Origin: Alphaproteobacteria bacterium
Lineage (GTDB): Bacteria; Pseudomonadota; Alphaproteobacteria; Caulobacterales; Parvularculaceae
NCBI GenBank assembly: GCA_030426465.1
Contig: JAUHYK010000012.1
Span: 1 to 64,000, forward strand
Direction of reading: 5' to 3'
Length of the DNA stretch: 64,000 bases
Shown in pieces: positions 16,790 to 25,789 of the stretch (its first letter is position 1; each line of letters opens with the position of its first letter). The notes under the pieces are model-generated. The model saw only the letters and a program-made list of their open reading frames with translations, searched no databases and was not told the origin of the DNA. The translations under genes and the position numbers were made by a program.

Positions 16790-17983
16790 CTATATGACGC
16801 CGTCTCCATCTGCTTTTTTTACGCGTCCACTTAGCGCCGCAAACGCCATGCAGACCAAAACCGGCGCCGAACACACCAGAAGATAGGATTGAGGCGTATA
16901 ATCACGCGCCACTAGCGCGCCGCCGATGAGTGGCCCTGCAATGGCGCCAAGGCGCGCGACAGCGACAGCGAGACCTATTGCAGATGAAAAAAGATAGGGC
17001 GGATAGAACGAAGCGCTTAACGCCATGATGGCGAGATGCGCGCCTGATACACCGCCGCCGATTACCAGCAGCAACAGCGCCCATAACATTGCGTTCCCGG
17101 TCGCCGCACCGGTTGCGTAAAAGGCGGCGATGACCAGCACATAGCCAATCGTGAAAGAAGCCACTCGCCTGCCCCTGTCAATAAACCAGGAAATGATAAG
17201 CCCGCCTACAAGGCCGCCGCCCTGAAAAAAGGCCGTTAGCTGGGACGATGCATCGAGCGAAAGCTCCGCCTTTGTTAACAGGTGCGGCAACCAGCTTACG
17301 ATCATGTAGAGAACGAATGCATTCACCGTGTAAAGCCCTACAAATACAGTCGTCGCTAACAGATAGCGTGGGCTCAGTGGCGCAAGGACGGACCCGCGCG
17401 CAACCGGGACAGCGGTTTCAATATCCGCCTGTAAACGCCCGGCGGGCAGCGTTATGAACAACACCCCCGCGAGGACAAAGATGAAGGCGCCCGCTCCATA
17501 AAAAATCAAGGGCCAGCCGCCAGCCGCCACCAGCATTGGCGTAATGATGCCGGCCAGAATTCCTCCAATCGCGATCCCGGCGGAAATGAACGCAAGCGTC
17601 GTCGCCTTTTTCTCCGGCGGCGCCAGTTCAGCGGTGTTCGCCGTAATGTTTGGCAGGCAGGCGCCGAGCGCGAGCCCGGTCAGGAATCGCCAGAACACAA
17701 ATTCGGTGATCGATGAGGAAAAACCGGTGCCGACTGTCGCCACGCCGATCAGCGCTAATGACGATACGATCAACAACCGCCTTCCATAACGATCCCCTAG
17801 AGGACCAATCAGAAGCGCGCCGGCGCCGAGCCCCACAAGCACGGCCGACAAGGCGCCGCTGAGCGCGCTCGGCTCAATCCCCATATCCTTGACAATATAA
17901 GGCAAGGCCAATGGCATGGCGGCCAAATCATAGCCGTCAATCATCATCACCATAAAAAACAATGGTAGTATCAATCGCGCCAT
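16790..17983 (-). CDS. MFS transporter, aromatic acid/H+ symporter type
   Basis: A 397-residue permease with about twelve hydrophobic segments. The first helix contains MMIDGYDLAAMPLALPYI; the DGxD-type signature is characteristic of the AAHS family (PcaK, BenK and relatives). The loop between helices 2 and 3 has GDRYGRR, the MFS signature. The ATG at 17983 is chosen; the frame extends to 18010 without a clear ribosome site. It lies 38 bases after the stop of the gene at 18022 on the same strand. It probably imports an aromatic acid across the inner membrane. Confidence 0.88.
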   Translation of the reverse strand: MARLILPLFFMVMMIDGYDLAAMPLALPYIVKDMGIEPSALSGALSAVLVGLGAGALLIGPLGDRYGRRLLIVSSLALIGVATVGTGFSSSITEFVFWRFLTGLALGACLPNITANTAELAPPEKKATTLAFISAGIAIGGILAGIITPMLVAAGGWPLIFYGAGAFIFVLAGVLFITLPAGRLQADIETAVPVARGSVLAPLSPRYLLATTVFVGLYTVNAFVLYMIVSWLPHLLTKAELSLDASSQLTAFFQGGGLVGGLIISWFIDRGRRVASFTIGYVLVIAAFYATGAATGNAMLWALLLLVIGGGVSGAHLAIMALSASFYPPYLFSSAIGLAVAVARLGAIAGPLIGGALVARDYTPQSYLLVCSAPVLVCMAFAALSGRVKKADGDGVI

Positions 17984-18021
17984 AATTCGCCGCTCACCCT
18001 GCACACACAATCTCCAGCCTT

Positions 18022-18687
18022 TTAAGCGGAACCGTTGTTACGCCGACCCGTCACCGGGTTCGGGTAGTGATAAGGCGGAATGAACGCCTCCGGCCAGGCT
18101 TCGTAGTTATAGGTTGACGGCGCATCGGGTTCGAGCCCTTTAAAAGACCGTACAAGCTTGACGCCACCCTTGTCCCAACCGCGATCATATTCGGAATAAA
18201 ACGTAATGAAGCCGTGCAGTTTGGCGATGCGCCAGATTTCGTCGACCTTCACATATTCATTTTCATAAGTCGCCTCTCCCCAACGCGCTTCTACGTTCAG
18301 TGTCGCTATCTGAATGAAGGTTCGCCAACGCCCTTTTGCCGTCCCGGACTGCGAATCGATGGTGATGACCGGTTGCAATTGCATATGATTGAAGAGCACG
18401 CCGCGTTCATATTTCGGGAAGTTGTTCATATATTGCCGGACACGGTCCTGGCCTTTGTAAACACCGCGCCCTGCTATTTCCAGCGTTCCATCCTCGGCGA
18501 AAAGATCGGCGGCGTCGTCCCACTGGCCTTTGTCTACATAATAGCCGTAAGTCCGTTGCAGGTTGGAGATCGCTATATAGTCGTCAGCCGCGCCGGCGCG
18601 CTTTTCCAGATCAGCCATTTTGCTTTTAAGGTTTTCCACTTCGCGCTGCAGCGCGACAAGCACATCTTCCTGGCTCACGTCTCTCAC
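18022..18687 (-). CDS. SnoaL/NTF2-like protein with N-terminal coiled coil
   Basis: A 221-residue protein. Residues 1-35 form a short coiled coil (VALQREVENLKSKMADLEKR), followed by an NTF2-like domain with AISNLQRTYGYYVDKGQWDD and AADLFAEDGTLEI. The region after about residue 180 is proline- and aromatic-rich (EAWPEAFIPPYHYPNPVTG). It is a paralogue of the divergent gene at 18876, which has the same tail. The size and layout recall the NTF2-like diarylpropane lyase LdpA of sphingomonads, which makes lignostilbene with loss of formaldehyde. That assignment is inference from context plus fold, not from confirmed catalytic residues. Confidence 0.82.
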   Translation of the reverse strand: MRDVSQEDVLVALQREVENLKSKMADLEKRAGAADDYIAISNLQRTYGYYVDKGQWDDAADLFAEDGTLEIAGRGVYKGQDRVRQYMNNFPKYERGVLFNHMQLQPVITIDSQSGTAKGRWRTFIQIATLNVEARWGEATYENEYVKVDEIWRIAKLHGFITFYSEYDRGWDKGGVKLVRSFKGLEPDAPSTYNYEAWPEAFIPPYHYPNPVTGRRNNGSA

Positions 18688-18875
18688 TCCTCTTGCTTGT
18701 GAAAAGTCTGATTGAAACCTTCGCTACGGGCAAGCGCCAACTAAACTACCATGCCGAGAATACGAACCGACTTCAGAATTGAAGGCCTATAGAATCATCC
18801 AGAGCACTAAATACACCGGTTGCGGACAGCGTTGTTCATGCTAGGAAAATGAGATATTTGCCTGGGAGTAATGAA

Positions 18876-19607
18876 ATGACCGATACGGAAGAACTGAAAG
18901 CGCTAAGACAGGAAATGTCGGAGATGCGCAACGAAATCGGCGCCTTGCGGGACAAAAACGAGATACGCGAGCTTCAATACAAATATGGCTACTATCTCGA
19001 TAAATGCCTGTATGACGAGGTCGTGGATCTGTTTGCAGAGGATGGCGCAGCCACTTTTCTGAATGGCGTCTTTCGCGGCAAAGATAGTATTCGGCGACTA
19101 ATGTGCGGATGGTTTCGCGAGCTGTTCACTCAAGGCCATAATGGGCCGGTTTACGGCTTTTTTCTCGATCACCTTCTGCTTCAGGACATCATCACGGTCG
19201 CGCCGGACCGGCAAACGGCAAAGGGGCGTTTTCGCTGCCTGATGCTTGCCGGCACCCATGAAAGTCGCCCGCAAATTCCGGGCATGCCGCGCGCCTGCTG
19301 GGAGGCCGGGATATATGAACATAGCTATGTGCGCGAAAATGGCGTCTGGAAAATCGACGTCTATGATTATTCCTTGCTGTGGCAGGCGGATTACGCGCAA
19401 GGCTGGTCGGTTGGCGGCGCACTGCTTCCGCCGCTAGAAAAGACCTATCCGGAAGACCCAAACGGACCTGACGAATTACTCAAGGAACCACCGCGCGTCT
19501 GGCCGGAAACACGCGTTGTGCCTTTTCATTACGCGCATCCAGTTACAGGCGAAAATTGGCGCGGCGACCCGGTTGGCAAGCGTCCGGAGGGTATGGGAGA
19601 TCATTGA
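18876..19607 (+). CDS. SnoaL/NTF2-like protein with N-terminal coiled coil
   Basis: A 243-residue paralogue of the protein at 18022. It begins with a coiled coil (ELKALRQEMSEMRNEIGALR), then RELQYKYGYYLDKCLYDEVV and DLFAEDGAATFLNGVFRGKD, and ends with the same aromatic tail (TRVVPFHYAHPVTGENW). GGGAG is seven bases before the ATG at 18876; the ATG at 18849 lacks one. The two genes are divergent and may be co-regulated. As with its paralogue, an LdpA-like or phenylcoumaran-lyase-like role on lignin dimers is the leading guess. The pair suggests two stereoisomers or two related dimers. Confidence 0.82.
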   Translation: MTDTEELKALRQEMSEMRNEIGALRDKNEIRELQYKYGYYLDKCLYDEVVDLFAEDGAATFLNGVFRGKDSIRRLMCGWFRELFTQGHNGPVYGFFLDHLLLQDIITVAPDRQTAKGRFRCLMLAGTHESRPQIPGMPRACWEAGIYEHSYVRENGVWKIDVYDYSLLWQADYAQGWSVGGALLPPLEKTYPEDPNGPDELLKEPPRVWPETRVVPFHYAHPVTGENWRGDPVGKRPEGMGDH

Positions 19608-19622
19608 CAATGCTCCCCTGTG

Positions 19623-20675
19623 CTAAGCCGCGTTAGCTTTTGCAAGCCCTTCTTCTTTCGCTATTCGCTCTACAAGTTTGTTGAACATTACCACACCGCG
19701 GTCATGCGCCGAGGGCAGCACCCGCGGATTGTCTGTCTTGTCCAATATCGCTTGCTGCGCCTCGATCATTGCCTTGTCTTCAGCGAATGCCTGACCCGCG
19801 ACTCCCATCAAAATATCCCGCAAGGCTTCATCGCCATGGTTCACATGCGGCCCCCAGGAGAAAAAATACCGTGATGTTTTTTCGGTCATGGGCGTCACCG
19901 CCTGGCTGGTGAATGTCACTCCCTTAATGGCGTCATCAAGATCTTTGGGAGGACCGAGATTGCATTCTTGCGCATAGCCTCGCTTGAAACTGCCGCTCCA
20001 CATCAACAAAACGCCTGGGATCAGATAATCGTAACTGCTCCAGGCGTCTATGAGTTCATCATTGCTTCGCGCAGCCGGCCCGGCAGTGCCGGTAATCCAT
20101 CTCGAAAACCGCACGCCTCGGTCTAGCGCAGCAATATTCGGCGCTGTTTTTGCAAAATCGTCGCCTGCGCCAAAGCTGTTCGCGTGAACATAGGTCAGAT
20201 GGCTGAAGTCGCACAGATTATCGCTGATCAGTCGCGCTTCCGCCGCATAGTCGAGATGGCCGCGCCCAAGTATGTAATTCGGATCGTCGAAGCCGACCGC
20301 TGGCGGGATTAGCTTTTCGTCGGCCTTATCGGGATCGCCCATCCAGACCCAAACCCAACTATGTTTGTCAGCAACTGGGTAGCTTCTCACTTTTGCATTC
20401 GCAGGAATAACGTCCTGGCCCGGAATTTCTGCAACGTGGCCATCATTCGAATACAGAAAGCCGTGATACATGCAGCGTAACTTGTCGCCTTCGCACCGGC
20501 CCAGCGATAACGGCGCCAATCGGTGTACGCAGCGATCTTCCAGTGCAGCGATGTCGCCCTGCTGGTTGCGCCAGATCACAACAGGTTCGCCAAGCAGATC
20601 GATCGCAACGGGTTTTTCGACGGCAAGATCCTGCGTCCATGCTGCGACATACCACGCGTTGCGAACATAAATCAT
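19623..20675 (-). CDS. Rieske non-heme iron oxygenase, vanillate-demethylase-like
   Basis: A 350-residue oxygenase. The Rieske ligands are Cys49, His51, Cys68 and His71 (CVHRL and CMYHG). The mononuclear iron ligands His159 and His164 lie in LCDFSHLTYVH with Asp156 upstream. It starts MIYVRNAWYVAAW, the VanA-type opening. It differs enough from the enzyme at 9039 to have another substrate, perhaps syringate-type versus vanillate-type methoxyls. It is divergent from the TetR gene at 20733, with a 25-bp palindrome between them, so repression by that TetR is very likely. It converges with the NTF2-like gene at 18876. Confidence 0.9.
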   Translation of the reverse strand: MIYVRNAWYVAAWTQDLAVEKPVAIDLLGEPVVIWRNQQGDIAALEDRCVHRLAPLSLGRCEGDKLRCMYHGFLYSNDGHVAEIPGQDVIPANAKVRSYPVADKHSWVWVWMGDPDKADEKLIPPAVGFDDPNYILGRGHLDYAAEARLISDNLCDFSHLTYVHANSFGAGDDFAKTAPNIAALDRGVRFSRWITGTAGPAARSNDELIDAWSSYDYLIPGVLLMWSGSFKRGYAQECNLGPPKDLDDAIKGVTFTSQAVTPMTEKTSRYFFSWGPHVNHGDEALRDILMGVAGQAFAEDKAMIEAQQAILDKTDNPRVLPSAHDRGVVMFNKLVERIAKEEGLAKANAA

Positions 20676-20695
20676 GGCTTGCTCCTGCCATCACA

Positions 20696-20720
20696 GTTTC
20701 TATAACGGTGTTATAGAAAC
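20696..20720. promoter_or_regulatory. TetR operator, 25-bp palindrome
   Basis: GTTTCTATAAC and GTTATAGAAAC are exact reverse complements around the centre GGT. The site lies between the Rieske oxygenase start (20675) and the TetR start (20733), covering the expected promoter of both. Confidence 0.8.
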
Positions 20721-20732
20721 CTCGGAAGCAGC

Positions 20733-21299
20733 ATGTCAACGCGCACCAAAACTCGAAAAAAAGCCGCCAGACCCGTCACACGGGAGGCGGTAATCGACGC
20801 CGCATTTTCCGTGGTGGCAAAAGACGGACTTGCGGGACTGAACATGCGCCGTCTCGCCGATGCGCTGAAAGTGCAGGCGCCGACAATATACTGGCATGCC
20901 GGCGACAAGGCCGAAGTCATCAGATTGATGGCGGCACAAATTTATGGAGACGCTTATGCGGCCGTCCCCGACATGGATGACTGGCGCTTGTGGCTAAGCC
21001 GCTTCGGGCATGCTTTTCGAGCGTCGCTCCTGAAACACCGAGACTCTGCGCAGATTTGCGTATCTGCGCGTCCGCCCATTGATGATGTTGAAGACAATGC
21101 GGAAGCGATCTCGGCGCCGCTGGTCAATGCCGGCCTGGACCGCGCAACCGCCCTGTCCTGCCTTGCCTCGGTATTGTCCTTCACACTCGGTTGGGCGTGC
21201 TATCAGCAAAGCGACGCTATGCACGATTACCTTCTGAAACTGATTGATTTTGACGAAAGTTTCGAAAACGGACTCAATGCGCTGATAAAGGGCTTCTAA
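20733..21299 (+). CDS. TetR family transcriptional regulator
   Basis: A 188-residue TetR protein. The N-terminal helix-turn-helix includes AAFSVVAKDGLAGLNMRRLA and KVQAPTIYWHAGDKAEV; the ligand-binding half has MDDWRLWLSRFGHAFRASLL and LGWACYQQSD, matching the TetR at 8361. The N-terminus is strongly basic (STRTKTRKKAARP). It is divergent from the Rieske gene at 19623, and the 25-bp palindrome 13 bases upstream of its start suggests it represses both genes. The likely ligand is the methoxylated aromatic acid handled by that oxygenase. Confidence 0.88.
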   Translation: MSTRTKTRKKAARPVTREAVIDAAFSVVAKDGLAGLNMRRLADALKVQAPTIYWHAGDKAEVIRLMAAQIYGDAYAAVPDMDDWRLWLSRFGHAFRASLLKHRDSAQICVSARPPIDDVEDNAEAISAPLVNAGLDRATALSCLASVLSFTLGWACYQQSDAMHDYLLKLIDFDESFENGLNALIKGF

Positions 21300-21505
21300 G
21301 CGTCAGCGCACCGGCAAAAAAATGCACCTTTGGCGCCGCAGCAATAATTATTGCGGCGCAGTATCGGCTCTGCTCATCATGGCTCTTCGCGCGGCTTTTC
21401 CCAAACGCGCCGCCGCCAGAAGCAACGTTGCACAATCCCCACGCAAATCAGATTTTTCGATAATCAGCGCTTTATCGCTGTGCAAGCGCCCCAAAAACCA
21501 TTAAA

Positions 21506-21517
21506 TACCATTTGGTA
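21506..21517. promoter_or_regulatory. MarR-type operator candidate, site E
   Basis: TACCATTTGGTA, identical to site B, 85 bases before the start of the TonB receptor. The rest of the 300-base gap 21300-21601 shows no gene. Confidence 0.6.
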
Positions 21518-21601
21518 GAAAATAGAGACCGGGCCATTCACCCGGCGACCGATCGGAATTCGCAACCGCGACGCGGGTGTAATTGTCCAGGGAGGGACGA
21601 G

Positions 21602-24088
21602 ATGAAAAGCATATCAAAAGCCGCAACGTTATGGCTTACGGCTTCGGCAGCCGCTCTAAGCGTAACCGCCGCAAACGCACAGCAAGGCGCATCCGGCCGC
21701 GATGAAATTATCGTTACGGCGCAAGGCCGTGAACAGAGCCTTCAGGATGTGCCGGTCTCGGTCAGCGTCGTCTCCGGCGAACAGCTCGAAGACTTCAACA
21801 TCACCAACCTCACCGATCTCGCGGCGCGGTTGCCGAATGTTAACATTGCGGAGGCTCCCTCCTCAGCGCTTAACATTCGCGGCGTCGGATCAGGCACAGG
21901 CAATTGGGGCTTCCAACAATCCGTCGGGACATTTGTTGACGGCATTTATCGCAGCCGTGCGCATTCAATTCGCGCTGCGCTTTTTGATGTCGATCGGATT
22001 GAGGTTCTCAAAGGCCCGCAAACAACCTTCTTCGGCGCCAACTCGATTGCAGGCGCGCTCAACATTACGACACGCGGCCCCAGCGATGAACTAGAGGCCA
22101 ATGGCAGTGCGCTTTACGGCTCGCATGGCGAATATAACACAGAGCTCGGCGTATCTGCGCCGCTCACAGATACGCTTTCCTTCCGTCTCGCGGGGCAGAT
22201 CAGCGGCATGGACGGGTATATTGAAACGCCCACCGGCGACGCGCCAAACCGCGACTCCTGGCAGGTTCGCGGTTCGCTTCGCTTTGAACCAACCGACAGG
22301 TTGACCTCTCAATTGCGGATCGATCATGGATCGTCGGACGCCATTGGCAATCTGGCGTTTCAGGTTGTCGGATGTCCGCCCCCGGCGCCAGCCGATATCG
22401 TCGGCGATGGCTGTGCGGATTTCCTCGCTCAAAATGGCGGCGTGATTGATGACGAACTGGATTATCATTCCGATACACCGCTCGATTTCGCCTATTTCGA
22501 CTTCACTGAAATCGCCTGGACCAACACCCTCGAAATCTTCGATGGTCACCAGTTGATCCTGAGAACCGGCTATTACGATCACGACTCTCAGCAGCAATTC
22601 ACTGGCATCCCCTACCCGATCACATCCGGCCCGGCCGGCACCACGGACGGCCTTCCTGTCCGTACGCAAGAACTTTACAATCAATTCAGTCAGGAGATCC
22701 GGTTCCAGTCCGATGAAGGCGGCTTTATCGACTATATGATTGGCGGCTATTACGCCAAAGACGAAATGAATTTCACAAACAATGTGGGCTTCTTTTTCGC
22801 TGACTTCGGCCTCCTGACACAGCTCGTTTCATTCGGCGTCATTCCAACATCGCCTCTGCCGGTGCCGGTGCTGACCAATGAGGCTTTGCCGGGCGATCAT
22901 GTATCGGCCGAACTCTTCAATGACGCCGAGAACGAAACAATCTCGGCGTTCGGCGCCGTCACCATCCGCCCGATTGACCGTGTCCGGATCAATCTCGGCG
23001 CGCGCTGGAGCCGGATAGAAAAATTCGCCACCCGCGCTAGCACGCGGGGCGTCTCGGACAACCTGCGTCCGGGCACCTATGTCGAGTATAATGATGACAC
23101 GCAGCTGCTTTTGAACTCACTGCTGCTGGGCTCGGCTGAAGATTTTGGCGGCGGCACCATGCCCGGACGGCGGGTCGACAAGGACTTCATGCCATCCGCA
23201 AGCATCCAGATCGACGCCACCGACAATGTCATGGTGTATGCAAGCTATGCCGAAGGGTTTAAAGCCGGCGGCTACAGCACCGCAAACTTCCCCGTGACGT
23301 TCGAGCCGGAATATGTGGACGCTTATGAAGCCGGCATTAAAGGATCATTCTTTAATGGCAATCTCGACGCCAATCTGGCTGTTTTCCTTAACGACTATCA
23401 AAACCTTCAAGAAAGCGTCGTTCAGACACTGCTGGTTGACATTGGCGGCGGCAATTTTGTCGGCACGACAAACTCGATCATCGACAATGTCGCCTCATCC
23501 GAATCAAAGGGCGTTGAATTCGATTTCGGCCTCCGCATCAATGACTACATCACCTTGAACGGCGCCGTCGCTTACCTGAAGTCCGAATATGATGAGTATG
23601 TCGGCGCGCCTTGTAACGAGGTGCAGCTCGCCACACAGGCCGTTGACGCCATGGGCGCTCCCCTTTTCACCGGCGGACCGATGCCTTCACCGGTGACCGT
23701 TTGCGATCAGATGGGCGGCACCCAGGACCTCAGCGGTCAGCAGCGCGCTTTCGCACCGGAGTGGTCAGGCAACCTCTCCGCCCATGTGGAAATCCCGCTG
23801 GATAACGGACTGAATTTCACCCTCGATCCCGTTGTCTATTTCAAGGACGATCATTTCCTTTCCGCGACAGCTGATCCGACAGCGGCTCAGGACGCCTACG
23901 CCAAGGTCGACCTGCGAGTGGGCCTTGCCGCCGCTGAAGGGCGCTGGTCGCTGGCGCTGATCGGGCGCAACCTGACAAACGAAGTCACAGCCAGTTATGC
24001 AGCGCCTGTGACAGGCGCAACGGGCAGCCAGCGCTATATGGTGGAGCGCCCGCGGTCGTTCGCGGCTCAACTGTCATTCAACTATTAG
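21602..24088 (+). CDS. TonB-dependent outer-membrane receptor
   Basis: An 828-residue receptor. A signal peptide of about 27 residues ends at ANAQQ; a TonB-box-like DEIIVTAQGREQSLQDVPVS follows, then a plug domain with NIRGVGSG and RIEVLKGPQTTFFGANSIAG, and a C-terminal barrel ending in an aromatic residue (AAQLSFNY). This is the CirA/BtuB-like type abundant in sphingomonad-like bacteria for uptake of aromatic or other poorly permeating compounds. The start at 21602 follows GGGAGGGA. Operator site E upstream places it in the same candidate regulon as the dioxygenases, so it probably imports the dimeric substrate. A strong terminator follows at 24111. Confidence 0.93.
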   Translation: MKSISKAATLWLTASAAALSVTAANAQQGASGRDEIIVTAQGREQSLQDVPVSVSVVSGEQLEDFNITNLTDLAARLPNVNIAEAPSSALNIRGVGSGTGNWGFQQSVGTFVDGIYRSRAHSIRAALFDVDRIEVLKGPQTTFFGANSIAGALNITTRGPSDELEANGSALYGSHGEYNTELGVSAPLTDTLSFRLAGQISGMDGYIETPTGDAPNRDSWQVRGSLRFEPTDRLTSQLRIDHGSSDAIGNLAFQVVGCPPPAPADIVGDGCADFLAQNGGVIDDELDYHSDTPLDFAYFDFTEIAWTNTLEIFDGHQLILRTGYYDHDSQQQFTGIPYPITSGPAGTTDGLPVRTQELYNQFSQEIRFQSDEGGFIDYMIGGYYAKDEMNFTNNVGFFFADFGLLTQLVSFGVIPTSPLPVPVLTNEALPGDHVSAELFNDAENETISAFGAVTIRPIDRVRINLGARWSRIEKFATRASTRGVSDNLRPGTYVEYNDDTQLLLNSLLLGSAEDFGGGTMPGRRVDKDFMPSASIQIDATDNVMVYASYAEGFKAGGYSTANFPVTFEPEYVDAYEAGIKGSFFNGNLDANLAVFLNDYQNLQESVVQTLLVDIGGGNFVGTTNSIIDNVASSESKGVEFDFGLRINDYITLNGAVAYLKSEYDEYVGAPCNEVQLATQAVDAMGAPLFTGGPMPSPVTVCDQMGGTQDLSGQQRAFAPEWSGNLSAHVEIPLDNGLNFTLDPVVYFKDDHFLSATADPTAAQDAYAKVDLRVGLAAAEGRWSLALIGRNLTNEVTASYAAPVTGATGSQRYMVERPRSFAAQLSFNY

Positions 24089-24110
24089 GCCTTGTGCAAT
24101 GTGAAGACTG

Positions 24111-24137
24111 AAAACGGCGCCCTCGGCGCCGTTTTTT
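24111..24137 (+). terminator. Rho-independent terminator of the TonB receptor gene
   Basis: AAAACGGCGCC, loop CTC, GGCGCCGTTTT, then further T residues; 11-bp stem starting 22 bases after the stop codon. Beyond it, 24138-24412 shows nothing recognisable. Confidence 0.88.
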
Positions 24138-24412
24138 TGGCAAAAATCCACGATTGGATCCCGAACGCCCGGGGCGGCCCTTAGAAGGCGGCCCTCATGG
24201 GGCAAACTCGACCGCCACGCTGAATATGGACGCGGGCACACCCCAAATTAAAGCCGAAGCCACAGACCGCAATTTATAGACTTGCGTCGTTCAGAAAACT
24301 GGATGTTAAGCCCCGAACCTCCCGCTTTCCTTTTAGGCGAACCACTGGGCAATGTTCCGCAATTACTAATCAGCATCTCCAAGAGCCAGCGGATTTGTCG
24401 GTAATTATGGCG

Positions 24413-25432
24413 TTAGCTTTGAATAAACGAAAGAAGGTCTGTGTTTAGAACCTCTGCATGCGTTGCAAGCATGCCGTGCGAGTATCCGGAATATGTTTTG
24501 AGCAATCCGTTCTGAAGAAGCTTTATCGATTTCACTGTTGAATTCCCTATCGGCACGATCTGGTCGTCGTCTCCATGCATGACAAGCGTCGGAACTTCAA
24601 TCGACCTCAAATCTTCTGTTTGGTCCGTTTCCGAGAATGCCTTTATTCCGTCATAGTGCGCTTTCGCACTGCCCTCCATTCCCTGCCGCCACCAGTTCTG
24701 GATCAAGCCGGGGTACACGTTCGCTCCTTCACGGTTGAAACCGTAGAATGGACCGGATGCAACATCGAGGTAGAACTGCGCCCTGTTATCCGCGAGCGAC
24801 GTTCTGAAGCCGTCGAAGACATCCAGCGGAAGGCCATCCGGATTCCCGCCGGTTTTCACCATCAAAGGCGGCACGGCTGCAACCAGAATAGTCTTGGCGA
24901 CCCGTCCTGCGGGTTGACCGAATTTCGCCACATAGCGAGCGACTTCACCGCCGCCTGTTGAATGACCGATATGCACAACATTTTTCAGATTCAATACCTC
25001 TACAACAGCAAAAGCATCAGCCGCATAGTGGTCCATATCGTGCCCGTACGGCACATGACTTGAACGCCCATGTCCCCTGCGGTCATGAGCTACGACGCGG
25101 TAGCCATGCTGCAGGAAAAACAATATCTGCGCATCCCATTCGTCCGCAGACAGCGGCCAGCCATGATGAAACATGACGGGCCGAGCGTCTTTCGGCCCCC
25201 AGTCCTTGAAATAAATCTGCGCGCCATCTGACGTTCGCACAAAATTATCTGAATTCATGGCTTGGTCTCCTGAGCTTGAGTTTGTGGCGCGAGGACCGGT
25301 TGCATTCTCACCGGCCGCCAAGACCGGCCCCGCCGCAGCGGCGCCCGCCAAGATCAGTCCGCCGGCCACGATCTCGCGCCTGTTGGCGGCCCAGCCTTTC
25401 ATCAACTGGCTCGACTTCGTGTCATCGCCCAT
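24413..25432 (-). CDS. Alpha/beta hydrolase with Tat signal (non-heme haloperoxidase/arylesterase type)
   Basis: A 339-residue protein. Residues 18-40 carry a twin-arginine signal (NRREIVAGGLILAGAAAAG), and the hydrolase fold begins near residue 60. The nucleophile is Ser158 in GHSTGG; the acid is in MHGDDDQIVP and the His in SGYSHGM. RGHGRS before it is the usual haloperoxidase/arylesterase loop. Family members are normally about 275 residues and cytosolic; an internal Met near residue 59 would give that form, so the first 58 codons look like an added export signal. It would cleave an aromatic ester in the periplasm. It is monocistronic as far as can be seen. Confidence 0.87.
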   Translation of the reverse strand: MGDDTKSSQLMKGWAANRREIVAGGLILAGAAAAGPVLAAGENATGPRATNSSSGDQAMNSDNFVRTSDGAQIYFKDWGPKDARPVMFHHGWPLSADEWDAQILFFLQHGYRVVAHDRRGHGRSSHVPYGHDMDHYAADAFAVVEVLNLKNVVHIGHSTGGGEVARYVAKFGQPAGRVAKTILVAAVPPLMVKTGGNPDGLPLDVFDGFRTSLADNRAQFYLDVASGPFYGFNREGANVYPGLIQNWWRQGMEGSAKAHYDGIKAFSETDQTEDLRSIEVPTLVMHGDDDQIVPIGNSTVKSIKLLQNGLLKTYSGYSHGMLATHAEVLNTDLLSFIQS

Positions 25433-25789
25433 CTTCCGTCTCGCGGTAACTTATCCTGCTCCGATCATGGCGAACGCTCTGCGATTAATATTTTACGCAT
25501 CCGGCGAAACTTGCCGAAATACGCGGACAAAGCGAACAATTGCCGATATATATTTTCGGACTTGGCACTAAAGATACGGTCCATGTTAGGGAAAGCCCTT
25601 TGAGGAGGACACCGAAGCGGACAGTCCTTTCTAAGCAAGGATTGACATTGGCGCCGACTTAAAGCTGACGATATTGAGGCGCGCCTCACGGAGATCATTC
25701 GCGCATCAACATCGACTGTTTCTTGCTGGCGGATTTTACGGCGGCGCTGCATTAACTCTGCACCATCGCCAATGCAGCGCCTCAAATGA
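25433..25789. other. Non-coding gap, nothing recognised
   Basis: About 357 bases between the hydrolase start and the SDR stop. A short open frame on the minus strand here (25465-25818) has no family features and overlaps the SDR end, so I treat it as spurious. Confidence 0.5.

Noticed and set aside
18747-18784. TACCAT half site and CTTCA/TGAAG dyad between the coiled-coil NTF2-like genes
   Set aside because: Only a half site and a 5-bp dyad; too weak to call an operator.
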